A stretch of 64,000 nucleotides of DNA from Ornithinimicrobium cryptoxanthini (GCF_023923205.1 NZ_CP099490.1:930001-994000), one strand, 5' to 3'; shown: positions 28,555 to 39,450, numbered from the stretch's first letter. The notes: generated by a model from the letters alone, not told the origin. Made by a program: numbers and translations.

Positions 28555-29829
28555 ATGACAATCCTGGACCGCGCCGCCACCCGTCGCACTGACACCCGTC
28601 CAGCCGATGCCGCCACCCTGGTCGATCGGCTGCGTGCCCTGCTGCTCGCGGCGATCGCGGGACTGCTCGCGGTCGTGATCTCCTGGGTGACGATCACCAT
28701 CCCGGCCGCTGTCGCCTGGATCTCCGACGAACGCAGCTCGACGTCCTTGTGGCAGACCGGCGGGATCGGCATCGACCTGTGGGCGATGGCGCACCGGGCC
28801 ACCGTCGAGGTGGGTCAGACCCAGGTCGTCCTGGCACCGTTGCTGCTCACCCTGGTGCCCGTGCTGGCCTGCTGGTATGCCGTGGGCCAGGTGGTCGTGG
28901 ACCGGCCGGACGTCCGGGGCGAGGTCTCAGACGTGTCCGGCTGGCGCTCAGCCTGGGCTGCCCTCGGTGCCGGCGAGCTCCTGGCGTTTGTCGGGGGTTA
29001 TCTCGGTTCCGGCCTGCTGCTCTGCTCCCTGGCCGGGCTGGGGCAGGCGCCCGTGGTGGTCGCCAGCGCGGTGCCCGGGCTGCTCCTCGTGCCTCTCGTC
29101 GCGATCGGGCTGAGCCTGTGGCGCGAGCACCGCCGACAGGAGCACCCCACGCTCGACCTGGGGCTTCGCTGGGTGGAGCTGCACACCCCGGTCCTGCTGC
29201 GTCGCGGGCTGCGTCCGGCGATCCAGGCCCTCGGCATACTCCTGGTCGGCTCACTGCTCGTGGTCACAGCCCTGCTCGTGGTGCGGATGGGCCGTGTCCT
29301 TACCCTCTATGACGCCCTCGACGCCGGGGTGGTCGGCAGCACCGTCCTGACCATCGGCCAGCTCTTCGCTCTGCCCAATGTGCTGGTGTGGGCGCTGGGT
29401 TGGACCACCGGAGCCGACGTCGCGGTCGGGACCGTCCAGGTCGGCTGGGTCGAGTCGACCGCCGGAGATTTGCCGCTGATCCCGATGCTGGCTGCCCTGC
29501 CGGAGCCGGGCACCCTGCCTCCGGGACTGTGGCTGGCGGTCCTGCTGCCGATCTTGTCCGGTGCCTGGTTGGGCTATCGCAGCGCCCGCGCGGCCCCGCG
29601 GCTAGCCTCCTGGTGGACCAAGGCGCAGATCGCGCTCTCCGCCTGCGTAGGCGTCACCCTGGTGATGCTCCTGCTCAGCTGGCTCGCCCTGGGCGGCATG
29701 ACCCCGGGGTTGCTCGGCCGCGTGGGCACCGCCCCGTTGGTCGTGGCGGGCGCCCTCGGGCTGGAACTGCTCGCGGGCGCACTGACCACGCTCACCCTGT
29801 TGCACCTCCTGCGCTCCCGCCGACTCTGA
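28555..29829 (+). CDS. perM: PerM-like membrane protein (DUF6350)
   Basis: This 424-residue protein has about nine or ten membrane helices and a short basic N terminus. The first helix (about residues 28-55) contains LLLAAIAGLLAVVISWVTIT. It lies directly before purN and purH, exactly where M. tuberculosis has perM (Rv0955), a membrane protein needed for cell division and persistence. The assignment rests mainly on position and topology, as the family is weakly conserved. The start codon has no clear ribosome-binding site. Confidence 0.75.
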   Translation: MTILDRAATRRTDTRPADAATLVDRLRALLLAAIAGLLAVVISWVTITIPAAVAWISDERSSTSLWQTGGIGIDLWAMAHRATVEVGQTQVVLAPLLLTLVPVLACWYAVGQVVVDRPDVRGEVSDVSGWRSAWAALGAGELLAFVGGYLGSGLLLCSLAGLGQAPVVVASAVPGLLLVPLVAIGLSLWREHRRQEHPTLDLGLRWVELHTPVLLRRGLRPAIQALGILLVGSLLVVTALLVVRMGRVLTLYDALDAGVVGSTVLTIGQLFALPNVLVWALGWTTGADVAVGTVQVGWVESTAGDLPLIPMLAALPEPGTLPPGLWLAVLLPILSGAWLGYRSARAAPRLASWWTKAQIALSACVGVTLVMLLLSWLALGGMTPGLLGRVGTAPLVVAGALGLELLAGALTTLTLLHLLRSRRL

Positions 29830-29925
29830 CCGGCAGCCCACCGCAGCCTGACCGGCAGTCCGCAGCAGCCTGGACGCTCACCTGCACATCGAGTCACACG
29901 CCGCGGCTGCCCCAGATCGACGGGT

Positions 29926-29931
29926 TATCGT
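29926..29931 (+). promoter_or_regulatory. -10 hexamer TATCGT, predicted leaderless purN start
   Basis: TATCGT lies seven bases before the GTG of purN; no Shine-Dalgarno sequence and no good -35 are seen. Confidence 0.45.
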
Positions 29932-29938
29932 CGTCCCC

Positions 29939-30586
29939 GTGAGCACACCGGGCAACGACAGGACGGCCGGCCCCTCGGCATACCCCGATCCTGTCCGGGT
30001 GCTCGTCCTGGTCTCGGGCACCGGGAGCAACCTGCAGGCGCTGATCGACGCAGCCAAGGACCCGGCGTATGGCGTGGCGATCGTTGCCGTCGGAGCCGAC
30101 CGCCACGACATCGAGGGTCTCGAGCGCGCCCGCCGACACGACATCACCACGTTCGTCTGCCGGGTCTCGGACCACCCTGACCGCGCCGCGTGGGACCGCG
30201 AGCTCGCCCGCCAGATCGGCGCGCACCACCCCGACCTGGTCGTCTCGGCAGGATTCATGAAGATCCTGGGTGAGCAGGTGCTGGCCGGGCACACCGTGGT
30301 CAACACCCACCCGGCCCTGCTGCCGGCCTTCCCCGGTGCCCACGCGGTCGCCGACGCCCTGGCCTACGGTGTGCGGGTGAGCGGATGCACCGCCCACCTC
30401 GTCGACAGCGGCGTCGACACCGGCCCGATCCTCGCGCAGCGTGCCGTCCCGGTCGAGGACGGCGACACCGAGGCAACCCTGCACGAACGCATCAAGACCG
30501 TCGAACGCACCATGCTGGTGGACGTCGTGGGCCGCCTGGCCCGGCACGGCCACACCGTCACCGACAGGAAGGTCACCTTCTCGTGA
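29939..30586 (+). CDS. purN: Phosphoribosylglycinamide formyltransferase
   Basis: This 215-residue enzyme transfers a formyl group from 10-formyltetrahydrofolate to glycinamide ribonucleotide in purine synthesis. The phosphate loop [10 protein letters not shown] is near residue 27, and the catalytic [14 protein letters not shown] segment and the [11 protein letters not shown]sp region are complete. An extension of about 18 residues precedes the first strand. Its last four bases overlap the purH GTG, so the two are coupled. Confidence 0.95.
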   Translation: MSTPGNDRTAGPSAYPDPVRVLVLVSGTGSNLQALIDAAKDPAYGVAIVAVGADRHDIEGLERARRHDITTFVCRVSDHPDRAAWDRELARQIGAHHPDLVVSAGFMKILGEQVLAGHTVVNTHPALLPAFPGAHAVADALAYGVRVSGCTAHLVDSGVDTGPILAQRAVPVEDGDTEATLHERIKTVERTMLVDVVGRLARHGHTVTDRKVTFS

Positions 30587-32169
30587 ACGCAACGCAGGAC
30601 ACCGAGGGCCGGCGCCCGCTCCGCCGCGCGCTGATCTCCGTCTATGACAAGACCGGGCTCGAGGAGCTCGCCCGCGGGCTGCACGAGGCGGGCACGCAGC
30701 TGGTGTCCACGGGCTCGACCGCGGCGCGCATCGAGGCCACCGGCGTCCCGGTGACCAGGGTGGAGGAGCTCACCGGCTTCCCGGAGTGCCTGGACGGCCG
30801 GGTCAAGACGCTGCACCCGCGCGTGCACGCCGGTCTGCTTGCCGACACCCGCAACCCCGACCACCTGGCCCAGCTCGAGGAGCTGGACATCGAGCCGTTC
30901 GACCTGGTGGTCGGCAACCTCTATCCCTTCACCGAGACCGTCCGCTCGGGCGCTTCCCCTGACGAGTGCGTCGAGCAGATCGACATCGGCGGCCCCTCGA
31001 TGGTGCGGGCCGCGGCCAAGAACCACGCCTCGGTGGCCGTGGTGGTTGACCCCTCGGCATACCCCGACGTCGTGGCGCGCGCGTCCGGTGGCGGGTTCAC
31101 CCTGGCGCAGCGACAGGCGCTGGCGGCCCAGGCCTTCATCCACACCGCGACGTATGACGTGCACGTCGCGTCCTGGATGGGCAACGTGCTGACCGACACC
31201 TCCGACGGCACCGGCTTCCCGGCCTGGATAGGCGCGACGTGGGAGCGAGCTGATGTGCTGCGCTACGGAGAGAACCCGCACCAGCGGGGCGCCCTCTATC
31301 GCAACGGCTTCGAGCCCGTGCCCTCGCTGGCGCAGGCAGAGGTGCTGCACGGCAAGGCGATGTCCTTCAACAACTATGTGGATGCCGAGGCCGCACGCCG
31401 CGCCGCGCACGAGCACGGTGACGTGCCGACGGTGGCGGTCGTCAAGCACGCGAACCCGTGCGGGGTCGCGACGGGCAGCGACATCGCCGAGGCGCACCGC
31501 AAGGCGCACGCCTGCGACCCCGTGTCTGCCTATGGCGGCATCGTGGCGACGAACCGCGCCGTGACCGCTGAGCTCGCTGCCCAGGTCGCCGAGATCTTCA
31601 CCGAGGTGGTCATCGCACCGGACTTCGCCCCCGAGGCCCTGGAGATCCTGCAGGTCAAGAAGAACCTGCGCGTGGTGCGCGCGGCCTCGCCGCAGGCTGG
31701 CGGCCTCGACACCCGCAACATCGGTGGCGGGCTGCTGCTGCAGTCCCGCGACGGGATCGACGCCGAGGGGGACAACCCGGCGAGCTGGACGCTGGCGGCG
31801 GGGCCGGCTGTGGATGAGGCGACCCTGGGCGACCTCGCGTTCGCGTGGCGTTCGGTGCGCTCCGTGAAGTCCAACGCCATCCTGCTGGCCCGCGACGGCG
31901 CCAGCGTGGGCATCGGCATGGGTCAGGTCAACCGGGTCGACTCGTGCCGCCTTGCGGTGGAGCGGGCCGGCGCGGAACGAGCCGCTGGTTCGGTCGGCGC
32001 CTCGGACGCGTTCTTCCCCTTCGCCGACGGCCTGCAGATCCTGCTCGACGCCGGGGTGCGCGCGGTCGTCTCCCCGGGTGGGTCGATCCGGGACGAGGAG
32101 GTTGTCGCCGCCGCGGAGGCGGCCGGCGTCACGCTGTATTTCACCGGCACGCGCCACTTTGCCCACTGA
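30583..32169 (+). CDS. purH: Bifunctional AICAR transformylase / IMP cyclohydrolase
   Basis: This 528-residue protein carries out the last two steps of IMP synthesis. The N-terminal IMP cyclohydrolase domain begins [17 protein letters not shown], and the methylglyoxal-synthase-like [20 protein letters not shown] segment follows. The transformylase domain has [14 protein letters not shown] with the catalytic Lys-His and ends with FPFADGLQ and [14 protein letters not shown] 30583 overlaps the purN stop (GTGA) and has AGGAAGG upstream. IMP made here feeds guaB. Confidence 0.97.
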   Translation: MNATQDTEGRRPLRRALISVYDKTGLEELARGLHEAGTQLVSTGSTAARIEATGVPVTRVEELTGFPECLDGRVKTLHPRVHAGLLADTRNPDHLAQLEELDIEPFDLVVGNLYPFTETVRSGASPDECVEQIDIGGPSMVRAAAKNHASVAVVVDPSAYPDVVARASGGGFTLAQRQALAAQAFIHTATYDVHVASWMGNVLTDTSDGTGFPAWIGATWERADVLRYGENPHQRGALYRNGFEPVPSLAQAEVLHGKAMSFNNYVDAEAARRAAHEHGDVPTVAVVKHANPCGVATGSDIAEAHRKAHACDPVSAYGGIVATNRAVTAELAAQVAEIFTEVVIAPDFAPEALEILQVKKNLRVVRAASPQAGGLDTRNIGGGLLLQSRDGIDAEGDNPASWTLAAGPAVDEATLGDLAFAWRSVRSVKSNAILLARDGASVGIGMGQVNRVDSCRLAVERAGAERAAGSVGASDAFFPFADGLQILLDAGVRAVVSPGGSIRDEEVVAAAEAAGVTLYFTGTRHFAH

Positions 32170-33190
32170 CGAGGCGAGACCGGTCAGGATAAGGGACCTG
32201 TCCGGGAGCGACCTCGCGACGGCTGGACGTGCCACGAGGACGAGGCGCGGACCTGGAGACCTGGGTCTGGCGCTGATCGCAGCCTTCGTGTGCGGCGTGA
32301 TCCTCGCGGTGCAGTCCCGGATCAACGGCGACCTGGGCACCTTCCTGCCGGCCCTGACGGCCGCCTGGCTGAGCTTCTTCGTGGGGCTGCTGGCCATCGC
32401 GCTGCTGTGGGTGACCCGGCGGTTCCGGCGCAACATCGCGACGGTGCGTGAGGCGGTGCGCGAAGGCTCGTTGCCCGTCTGGCAGCTGTTCGGCGGCTTC
32501 GCCGGTGGTCTGGTCGTGGCCACCCAGACGTATGCCGTGCCGCTCGTGGGCGTCGCGACGTTCCTGATCGCCCTGATCGGCGGTCAGACCGTCAATGCCC
32601 TTCTGGTCGACCGGCTGCGGCTGGGCCCGGCCGCCCCGCAGCTGATCACCCCGGCCCGCCTCGCCGCTGCAGGGCTGGCGGTGGTGGGGGTGACGGTCGC
32701 CGTGACTCCCGGGATCCGGGAGGGGAACTTCCTGTGGCTGCCGGTCACGCTGGCTTTCCTGGTGGGCATGTCGACGGCGGTGCAACAGGCGACGAACGCG
32801 CGGATCACGGCGATCAGCGGCGACCCGACCGTGACGGCCTTCGTCAACTTCACGATGGGGTCGGTGCTGCTGGTCGTCATCGGTGCCTGGACGGTCCTGC
32901 CGGCCGGCTGGCCGGACCTGCTGAGCATCCCGTGGTGGGCCTGGACCGGTGGGGTGCTCGGCGTCTTCTTCATCATCCTCGCGGCCTGGGCCGTGATGCA
33001 CAGCGGCGTCCTGCTGTTCGGCCTGGTCACGATCACCAGCCAGATGGGCACCGGGGTGGTGCTCGATCTGCTCGAGCCGGCCACCCGGGACAGGGTCGGC
33101 GCACAGATGCTGCTCGGCATCGCGCTCACCGTGGTCGCCGCCGGGTGGGCCGCGCTGGCGCGCGCCCGGTCCCGCCGCTCCAGTCGCTGA
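32159..33190 (+). CDS. DMT-superfamily transporter (DUF606/YdcZ-type)
   Basis: This protein of up to 343 residues has ten predicted helices in two similar halves, the first starting [20 protein letters not shown]. Segments such as [14 protein letters not shown] and [14 protein letters not shown] resemble DUF606/YdcZ proteins of the drug/metabolite transporter superfamily. The substrate is unknown. The start is unsure: no ATG exists upstream of the first helix. TTG 32159 lies inside the end of purH; later GTG codons would cut into the first helix. It follows purH without a gap, so it may belong to that operon. Confidence 0.8.
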   Translation: MPTDEARPVRIRDLSGSDLATAGRATRTRRGPGDLGLALIAAFVCGVILAVQSRINGDLGTFLPALTAAWLSFFVGLLAIALLWVTRRFRRNIATVREAVREGSLPVWQLFGGFAGGLVVATQTYAVPLVGVATFLIALIGGQTVNALLVDRLRLGPAAPQLITPARLAAAGLAVVGVTVAVTPGIREGNFLWLPVTLAFLVGMSTAVQQATNARITAISGDPTVTAFVNFTMGSVLLVVIGAWTVLPAGWPDLLSIPWWAWTGGVLGVFFIILAAWAVMHSGVLLFGLVTITSQMGTGVVLDLLEPATRDRVGAQMLLGIALTVVAAGWAALARARSRRSSR

Positions 33191-33240
33191 CCTCGTGGGG
33201 CAGGTATGACCTCGTGGGGGGCAGATATAACCTGTGGGCG
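33188..33240 (+). repeat. Short direct repeats between the DMT gene and folD
   Basis: TGACCTCGTGGGGCAGGTA (33188-33206) is followed directly by TGACCTCGTGGGGGGCAGATA (33207-33227) and a weaker copy TAACCTGTGGG. The stop codon of the transporter gene is the first base triplet of copy one. Confidence 0.75.
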
Positions 33241-33248
33241 AGCGTCCA

Positions 33249-33254
33249 TAGACT
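33249..33254 (+). promoter_or_regulatory. -10 hexamer TAGACT, predicted leaderless folD start
   Basis: TAGACT is seven bases before the folD ATG, with no Shine-Dalgarno sequence between. Confidence 0.55.
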
Positions 33255-33261
33255 GCGGGGC

Positions 33262-34116
33262 ATGACTGCTCGCATCCTCGACGGCAGGGCCGCGCTCAGC
33301 GCCATCAAGTCGGACCTGACGACCCGGGTCCGCGCGCTCCGCGACCAGGGCGTGGTGCCTGGGTTGGGGACCATCCTGGTGGGGGAGGACCCCGCGAGCA
33401 CCTGGTATGTCAACGCCAAGCACAAGGACTGCGCCGAGATCGGCGTCACCTCCATCCGCCGCAGTCTGCCGGCCAGTTCCACCCAGGAGGACGTCGAGGC
33501 GGTCGTGGACGAGCTCAACGCCGACCCGGCGTGCACCGCGTTCCTGGTGCAGCAGCCGACCGGGCTCGACGAGTTCGCGGTCCTGTCCAGGATCGATCCG
33601 GCCAAGGACGTCGACGGCCTGCACCCCATCAATCTCGGCTCCCTGGTGCTGGGCGAGCCAGCGCCCCTGCCGTGCACGCCCTGCGGTGTGGTGGAGCTGC
33701 TGCGCCGCCACGAGGTCGAGATCGCCGGGGCGGAGGTGGTCGTCGTCGGGCGCGGCCTGACCGTCGGGCGACCGCTCGGACTGATCCTCACCCGGCGGTC
33801 TGAGAATGCCACGGTCACGCTGTGCCACACCGGGACCCGCGACCTGGCCGCGCACACACGGCGGGCCGACGTCATCGTCTCCGCTGCGGGGGTGCCCGAC
33901 CTCATCACCGCGGACATGGTCCGTCCTGGTGCCGCCGTGCTCGACGTGGGCGTGGCGCGCCGAGACGGCAAGATCGCCGGAGACGTCGCCGCAGAGGTGG
34001 CGCAGGTGGCCGGCTGGATCTCACCCAACCCGGGCGGGGTCGGCCCGATGACCCGCGCCATGCTGTTGGTCAACGTCGTCGAGGCGGCCGAGCGGGCAGC
34101 CCGGGCCGCGGCGTGA
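33262..34116 (+). CDS. folD: Methylenetetrahydrofolate dehydrogenase/cyclohydrolase
   Basis: This 284-residue bifunctional enzyme interconverts 5,10-methylene-, methenyl- and 10-formyl-tetrahydrofolate, the donor used by PurN and PurH upstream. The catalytic lysine is Lys53 in [23 protein letters not shown] and the NADP site [15 protein letters not shown] are present; the Gly in place of the usual Ser after GR is common in actinobacterial FolD. The GTG of the next gene overlaps its stop by four bases. Confidence 0.96.
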   Translation: MTARILDGRAALSAIKSDLTTRVRALRDQGVVPGLGTILVGEDPASTWYVNAKHKDCAEIGVTSIRRSLPASSTQEDVEAVVDELNADPACTAFLVQQPTGLDEFAVLSRIDPAKDVDGLHPINLGSLVLGEPAPLPCTPCGVVELLRRHEVEIAGAEVVVVGRGLTVGRPLGLILTRRSENATVTLCHTGTRDLAAHTRRADVIVSAAGVPDLITADMVRPGAAVLDVGVARRDGKIAGDVAAEVAQVAGWISPNPGGVGPMTRAMLLVNVVEAAERAARAAA

Positions 34117-34454
34117 GTGATGACGTGAGCAAGGACGCTCGCGACCACCGCGGGTCCGACGAGGCCAGCCCGAGGCCCCGGCGTCCGGCCAACTGGGGGA
34201 ACCAGCCGTTGGGGCTGTGGTGGGTCCTGCCGATCGGGCTCACGATCGCGATCGTGGTGCTCTTCCAGGCCGGCGTGCGGCCCGCCGGCTACACCATGGC
34301 CGGGACGCTGGTCGTGGCGGCCATCGCGCGCCTGGTGCTCCCGCGGGAGGCAGTTGGCGGCCTGCTGGTGCGCTCGCGGTCCTGGGACGCGCTCACCCTG
34401 GTGGTCCTCGCGGTCGCGGTCACCGTCATCAGCGCGACGCTCGTCATCCCCTGA
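34113..34454 (+). CDS. DUF3017 small membrane protein
   Basis: This 113-residue protein has a charged N-terminal tail of about 35 residues and three helices (about residues 35-52, 56-75 and 90-112). [18 protein letters not shown] and the [14 protein letters not shown] linker are typical of DUF3017, which in actinobacteria is regularly found right after folD. GTG 34113 overlaps the folD stop. Its function is unknown. Confidence 0.85.
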   Translation: MSDDVSKDARDHRGSDEASPRPRRPANWGNQPLGLWWVLPIGLTIAIVVLFQAGVRPAGYTMAGTLVVAAIARLVLPREAVGGLLVRSRSWDALTLVVLAVAVTVISATLVIP

Positions 34455-34603
34455 GCCGCCACCGCCCCGAGTCCAACTACCCTGAGCCGCAACCACCCCG
34501 CGCCCCACCACCCCCGAGCGCACGAGACCCGCCGAGCTGCCTGGCGGCATACCGGCGGGCGTGCGTGGGAGGGAGCGCAGCGGAGCAGGTCCCGCCCACG
34601 GGA

Positions 34604-35593
34604 TCAGATCAGGCCGAGCTCCGTGACCGCCGCACGCTCCTCGTCCAGCTCGGCGGCGGAGGCGTCGATCTTGCCGCGGGAGAACTCGTCGATCTCCAGG
34701 CCCTGGACGATCTCCCAGCGACCGCCGGAGGTGGTGACCGGGAAGGAGGAGATCAGACCCTCGGGCACGCCATAGGAACCGTCCGATCGGACCGCCATCG
34801 ACAGCCAGTTGCCCTCGGAGCTGCCCTGCAGCCAGTCGCGGGTGTGATCGATCGTCGCGGACGCGGCGGAGGCGGCCGAGCTGGAGCCGCGTGCCTCGAT
34901 GATGGCGGCGCCGCGCTTGGCGACGGTCGGGATGAAGGTCTCCTCCAGCCAGGCCTGGTCGTTGATGACCTCCGTCGCGGGCCGGCCACCGATCTGTGCG
35001 TGGAACAGGTCGGGGTACTGCGTGGCCGAGTGGTTGCCCCAGATCGTCATGTTGCGGATCTCGGAGACCGGGACCCCGGCCTTGGCGCAGACCTGAGCAA
35101 GGGCCCGGTTGTGGTCCAGGCGGGTCAGCGCGGAGAACCGCTCGGTGGGGATGTCCTTGGCGTTGCTCATCGCGATCAGGGCGTTGGTGTTGGCCGGGTT
35201 GCCGGTCACCGTGACGTGGATGTCGTCGGCGGCGTGGTCGTTGAGCGCCTTGCCCTGGACCGTGAAGATCGCACCGTTGGCCTCGAGCAGGTCGCCGCGC
35301 TCCATGCCCTTGCTGCGGGGGCGGGCGCCGACCAGAAGCGCCACGTTGGCACCGTCGAAGATCGTGTTGGGGTCGTCGCCGATCTCGACGCCGGCCAGCG
35401 TCGGGAAGGCGCAGTCGTCGAGCTCCATCACGACACCCTCAAGGGCCTTGAGCGCCGGGGCGATCTCGAGCAGCCGCAGCTGCACCGGGGTGTCCGGACC
35501 GAAGAGGTCACCGCTGGCGATGCGGAACAGGAGGCTGTAGCCGATCTGGCCGGCCGCGCCGGTCACTGCAACCTTGACGGGAGTGGTGTTCAC
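34604..35593 (-). CDS. mdh: Malate dehydrogenase
   Basis: This 329-residue enzyme oxidises malate to oxaloacetate with NAD in the citric acid cycle. The NAD-binding loop [16 protein letters not shown] is at the N terminus. The catalytic His is in [12 protein letters not shown] and substrate arginines occur in [16 protein letters not shown]. It is the long-chain cytosolic-type MDH common in actinobacteria. The GTG start follows AGGAAGAG. It diverges from icd with about 240 bases between, holding both promoters. Confidence 0.97.
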   Translation of the reverse strand: MNTTPVKVAVTGAAGQIGYSLLFRIASGDLFGPDTPVQLRLLEIAPALKALEGVVMELDDCAFPTLAGVEIGDDPNTIFDGANVALLVGARPRSKGMERGDLLEANGAIFTVQGKALNDHAADDIHVTVTGNPANTNALIAMSNAKDIPTERFSALTRLDHNRALAQVCAKAGVPVSEIRNMTIWGNHSATQYPDLFHAQIGGRPATEVINDQAWLEETFIPTVAKRGAAIIEARGSSSAASAASATIDHTRDWLQGSSEGNWLSMAVRSDGSYGVPEGLISSFPVTTSGGRWEIVQGLEIDEFSRGKIDASAAELDEERAAVTELGLI

Positions 35594-35832
35594 GGTGCTC
35601 TTCCTTTTCGTCCGGGGCGGTGTTCACGGGTGACGTTAGCACCGCCGAGCTCGTATGCCGGAGGCCCGGGGAAGGTGGTCTCGCTCACGTCCTCGTGCGG
35701 CCGGGACAGCGGCCCTGGTGCCCGGTGTCCCCGGTCCGCGATAGCCTGAGGGCTGCCGGTGGCCCTGGGGCGACCGAGCGTGATGCGGCCGTGTCGACGG
35801 CCAACCCCTATCGATCACAGGAGCCAGCAGGC

Positions 35833-37053
35833 ATGGAGAAGATCAAGGTCGCCAACCCGATCGTCGAGCTCGACGGCGATGAGATGACACGCATCATCTG
35901 GCAGTTCATCAAGGACCGGCTGATCCACCCCTACCTGGACGTCGACCTGAAATACTTCGACCTCAGCGTCGGCAAGCGCGACGAGACCAACGACCAGATC
36001 ACCGTCGACGCCGCCCACGCCATCAAGGAGCACGGCGTCGGCGTGAAGTGCGCGACGATCACCCCGGACGAGGCACGGGTCGAGGAGTTCGGCCTCAAGG
36101 AGATGTGGAAGAGCCCGAACGGGACGATCCGCAACATTCTCGGCGGTGTGATCTTCCGCGAGCCGATCATCATCTCCAACGTCCCGCGCCTGGTGCCGGG
36201 CTGGACCAAGCCGATCATCATCGGTCGTCACGCCCACGGTGACCAGTACAAGGCGCAGAACTTCAAGGTGCCCGGTCCCGGCACCGTCACCATCACCTAC
36301 ACCCCCGCCGACGGCGGCGAGCCCGAGGTCCACGAGGTCGCCGAGTACGGCGACGACGGTGGCGTGGCGATGGGCATGTTCAACTACAACGACTCGATCC
36401 GGGACTTCGCCCGCGCCAGCATGAACTACGCGCTGGACCGTGGCGTCCCCTGCTACCTGTCGACCAAGAACACCATCCTGAAGGCCTACGACGGTGCGTT
36501 CAAGGACATCTTCCAGGAGGTCTTCGACGCGGAGTTCAAGGAGAAGTTCCACGCCGCGGACCTGACCTACGAGCACCGCCTGATCGACGACATGGTCGCC
36601 GCGGCGATGAAGTGGGAGGGTGGCTACGTCTGGGCCTGCAAGAACTACGACGGTGACGTGCAGTCCGACACCGTGGCCCAGGGCTTCGGCAGCCTCGGCC
36701 TGATGACCTCCGTGCTGATGACCCCGGACGGCAAGACCGTCGAGGCCGAGGCGGCACACGGCACCGTGACCCGCCACTACCGCCAGCACCAGCAGGGCAA
36801 GCAGACCTCCACGAACCCGATCGCCTCGATCTTTGCGTGGACCCGCGGCATCTCCTACCGCGGCAAGATGGACAACACCCCCGAGGTGACGGAGTTCGCC
36901 GAGACCCTCGAGCGGGTCTGCATCGAGACCGTCGAGTCGGGCAAGATGACCAAGGACCTCGCGCTGCTCATCGGACCGAACCAGAAGTGGCTGACGACCG
37001 AGGAGTTCCTCGCCGCGATCGACGAGAACCTCCAGAAGGCCATGGCCGCCTGA
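35833..37053 (+). CDS. icd: NADP-dependent isocitrate dehydrogenase, homodimeric
   Basis: This 406-residue protein converts isocitrate to 2-oxoglutarate. Its N terminus [20 protein letters not shown], the SPNGTIRN substrate loop and the [12 protein letters not shown] segment place it in the eukaryote-like homodimeric IDH class (mycobacterial Icd1 type), not the 740-residue monomeric type. ATG 35833 follows a CAGGAG site by about ten bases. With mdh and sucCD it makes this window rich in citric acid cycle genes. Confidence 0.96.
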   Translation: MEKIKVANPIVELDGDEMTRIIWQFIKDRLIHPYLDVDLKYFDLSVGKRDETNDQITVDAAHAIKEHGVGVKCATITPDEARVEEFGLKEMWKSPNGTIRNILGGVIFREPIIISNVPRLVPGWTKPIIIGRHAHGDQYKAQNFKVPGPGTVTITYTPADGGEPEVHEVAEYGDDGGVAMGMFNYNDSIRDFARASMNYALDRGVPCYLSTKNTILKAYDGAFKDIFQEVFDAEFKEKFHAADLTYEHRLIDDMVAAAMKWEGGYVWACKNYDGDVQSDTVAQGFGSLGLMTSVLMTPDGKTVEAEAAHGTVTRHYRQHQQGKQTSTNPIASIFAWTRGISYRGKMDNTPEVTEFAETLERVCIETVESGKMTKDLALLIGPNQKWLTTEEFLAAIDENLQKAMAA

Positions 37054-37066
37054 CCACGGCGCCTGG

Positions 37067-37771
37067 TCAGCCCCAGGAGGGGAGCTGGGGCAGCGGGTGG
37101 TGGCTGGTCAGTCCGTGCTCGACGCCGCGGGCCAGCCAGAACAGCAGGTCGGCGGGGTGCCCGTGCACCTCGTTGCCCCCGCCGTGGATGTGCCAGCGAC
37201 GGTTGTCGGTGCCGATCAGGGTCAGTGGGGGAGCGCCGGCGCGGACCCGCTCGACCGCCTCGGTGATCCCGGCGCGCACCACCTCCGGAGGCACGTGGGC
37301 GAAGGTGAAGCCGAGGTCCAGGTCGACGTGGTGATAGGTCACCTCGCGCAGCCGCATCCACGGCACCCGGTCGCCGGGGGTCGGGCGACCAGAGGCGATC
37401 CGCACCTCAGACAGGTCGGTGCGCCCGCGCAGTGTCTCCACCCGGCTGCGGAAGGCGTTGGACGCGGCGACGACGTCGGCGCGCAGGCGCGGCAGCGGCT
37501 GGCGGGCGCCCTCCTCGATGTCCTGGTCGCGCTGCTCGGGGGAGGAGTATGCCGGGTGCTCGCGACCGCTGGTGGCCCACTGCACCAGGTGCTGCAGCCC
37601 GTCAGCGTTGCGGGCCACGTGGGCCAGGACGTGGGCGCGGGTCCAGCCGTCACACCGGCTCGACTCGTGCAGCTGGGCCTCGGTCATCCTGGCCATCGTC
37701 ACGGCCAGGGCGCGATCGGCGTCGGCGAGCAGGTCGATCGCGCGTCCAGCGGAGAGCTTTCCCTCGGTCAT
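37067..37771 (-). CDS. Maleylpyruvate isomerase family, mycothiol-dependent enzyme (DinB-like fold)
   Basis: This protein of about 234 residues has an N-terminal four-helix MDMPI domain, with HVLAHVARNADGL giving one metal histidine and EVTYHHVDLDLG giving the Glu and second His. The small C-terminal domain (about 165-230) is also present. The family contains mycothiol-dependent maleylpyruvate isomerase and many mycothiol S-transferases of unknown substrate. Two adjacent ATG codons (37774 and 37771) follow GGAGGA; I use the second because its spacing is better. It may handle electrophiles, but the substrate is not predictable. Confidence 0.82.
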   Translation of the reverse strand: MTEGKLSAGRAIDLLADADRALAVTMARMTEAQLHESSRCDGWTRAHVLAHVARNADGLQHLVQWATSGREHPAYSSPEQRDQDIEEGARQPLPRLRADVVAASNAFRSRVETLRGRTDLSEVRIASGRPTPGDRVPWMRLREVTYHHVDLDLGFTFAHVPPEVVRAGITEAVERVRAGAPPLTLIGTDNRRWHIHGGGNEVHGHPADLLFWLARGVEHGLTSHHPLPQLPSWG

Positions 37772-37864
37772 CATTCCTCCATCGCAGCCGGCTCCTTCCT
37801 TGATGCTCCCGCTCCGACGCGTCTCCCGCAAGGGCGCCGAGCCGAGGGAGCACCCTGCCGCGCG

Positions 37865-39421
37865 TCAGCCGGCGTCGGTGGCCCCGACGGCCCGGGTGAC
37901 GAAGTCCGCGAGGTCGGCGGACTGCTGGAGCCGGGACGGCTCGTGGACATACATCATGTGGCCGGCGTCGTAGTAGCAGTGCTCGATGTTGTCCTGCAGG
38001 GCAGCCGGGATGTCCAGCTGGGCCAGCACCTCCCGGGCGGCATAGAAGGGGGTCGCCCCGTCATACCAGCCATAGGCGACGTGGACTCTGAGGTGCGGGT
38101 TGGCTCGCATCGCCCTGGCCAGACGAGGCGTCACATCCACCGACCGCCCCTCGAAGTCGGAGTAGGACCAGGGATGGACGCGGGTCGAGATCTGCTCGTA
38201 GTGCAGGTCCGACTCATAGCCGAGGTCGGCGCGGACGTGGTGGTTCCAGGCCGCGGCATAGGGGCCGGCGATCGCGTCGTGGCTCGGGTCCGCATCCATC
38301 GTCTCGGCGTTGCCCGCGGCGGCCGGTCCGGTGAACCTCGAGTCCAGACGTCCCACCACGAGTCGCTGCCCGCGCAGCAGCTCGGTGAAGAAGCGGATGT
38401 GCTCGATCCGCAGGTCGGCGCGGTCGACCCACTCCGGGTCAAGGCCGGTGAGCCCAGCCAGCCGCTCGACGTGCTCGGCGCGTTCTCCGCCGGTCAGCCG
38501 GACGCCTCGGGTGAGGGCGTAGGGGTAGTCCCTGTCGGCATACTCCTGCGCCTCCCGCACGACGGTCGACAGCGCCTTGCGACCGTGCCTGCCGTGGTAG
38601 TGCGCGACCGCCGCATAGGTCGGCAGGAAGCCGACGAACGCACGATCCGTGTCCGGTTCGTGCAGGCCGATCGACCCGAGGTCGAGCACCGATGAGATCA
38701 GCATGATGCCGTTGAGATACATGCCGTAGCGGGACTGCAGGTGGTCGGCCAGCGCCGCCGCCCGCAGCGTGCCGTAGGACTCGCCCGCCAGGAACTTCGG
38801 CGACAGCCAGCGCTCGTGGCGGGCCGTCCAGAGCCGGATGATCTCGCCGACGGACTCGATGTCGGCGGTGAAGCCGTGGTAGCTCTTGGCCCGACCACCC
38901 TCGACCGCCCGGGAGAAGCCGGTCGAGACCGGGTCGATGAAGACCAGGTCGGAGACGGTCAGCAGCGACTCGGGGTTGTCCACGAGGGCATAGGGCGGGG
39001 GGAGCAGCTCGCCGACGTCGCCCATCTGCACGCGACGTGGACCCAGCAGGCCCAGGTGCAGCCAGACGGAGGACGAGCCGGGGCCGCCGTTGAAGGCGAA
39101 GGTCACCGGTCGCGCGGCCGCGCCCTCGGGACGGTCCAGCACGTAGGACGTCAGGAAGACCTCGGCCCTGGCCTTGGTGCCCGTGAAGACGTCGTCCTCG
39201 AAGACCTCTTCGCGAAGCACGACGCGCCCGGTCGTGGCCGTGTAGTGCAGATCCTCACCACCGACCCGGAGCGTATGCCGTGTGGTCACCAGGTCGTCCT
39301 TGGGCTCGACCGGCTTCGTGGTCGGGGCAGGCTCCGTGGTCGCGGCGTGGGTGTCGCGGCCCTCGTCGCTCGACTCGGAGGGCACGGGTGCGGTGGGGGT
39401 CGTGTCGTCGGTCTGCGCCAT
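37865..39421 (-). CDS. Peptidase S10 family serine carboxypeptidase
   Basis: This 518-residue alpha/beta hydrolase has the complete S10 triad: Ser215 in AGESYG, Asp454 in WYDGATP and His488 in DAGHMMY. The oxyanion loop FNGGPGSSSVWLHLG is near residue 125. The first 50 residues are rich in Thr, Pro and Glu and contain no signal peptide, so the enzyme is probably cytoplasmic, unlike the vacuolar yeast relatives. The start at ATG 39421 has a TAGAGT hexamer seven bases upstream. It diverges from the 2H phosphoesterase. S10 peptidases remove C-terminal residues; the bacterial role is unknown. Confidence 0.9.
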   Translation of the reverse strand: MAQTDDTTPTAPVPSESSDEGRDTHAATTEPAPTTKPVEPKDDLVTTRHTLRVGGEDLHYTATTGRVVLREEVFEDDVFTGTKARAEVFLTSYVLDRPEGAAARPVTFAFNGGPGSSSVWLHLGLLGPRRVQMGDVGELLPPPYALVDNPESLLTVSDLVFIDPVSTGFSRAVEGGRAKSYHGFTADIESVGEIIRLWTARHERWLSPKFLAGESYGTLRAAALADHLQSRYGMYLNGIMLISSVLDLGSIGLHEPDTDRAFVGFLPTYAAVAHYHGRHGRKALSTVVREAQEYADRDYPYALTRGVRLTGGERAEHVERLAGLTGLDPEWVDRADLRIEHIRFFTELLRGQRLVVGRLDSRFTGPAAAGNAETMDADPSHDAIAGPYAAAWNHHVRADLGYESDLHYEQISTRVHPWSYSDFEGRSVDVTPRLARAMRANPHLRVHVAYGWYDGATPFYAAREVLAQLDIPAALQDNIEHCYYDAGHMMYVHEPSRLQQSADLADFVTRAVGATDAG

Positions 39422-39428
39422 GGCCCTG

Positions 39429-39434
39429 ACTCTA
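39429..39434 (-). promoter_or_regulatory. -10 hexamer TAGAGT, predicted leaderless start of the S10 peptidase
   Basis: On the minus strand TAGAGT is followed by seven bases and ATG 39421. It is back to back with the -10 of the divergent 2H gene 17 bases away. Confidence 0.55.
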
Positions 39435-39450
39435 TGCGGGGCACTCGGAG

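Noticed and set aside
30364..32523. A 719-codon open frame antisense to purN, purH and the DMT gene
   Set aside because: Arg/Gly/His-rich shadow of conserved genes on the plus strand; no domain seen.
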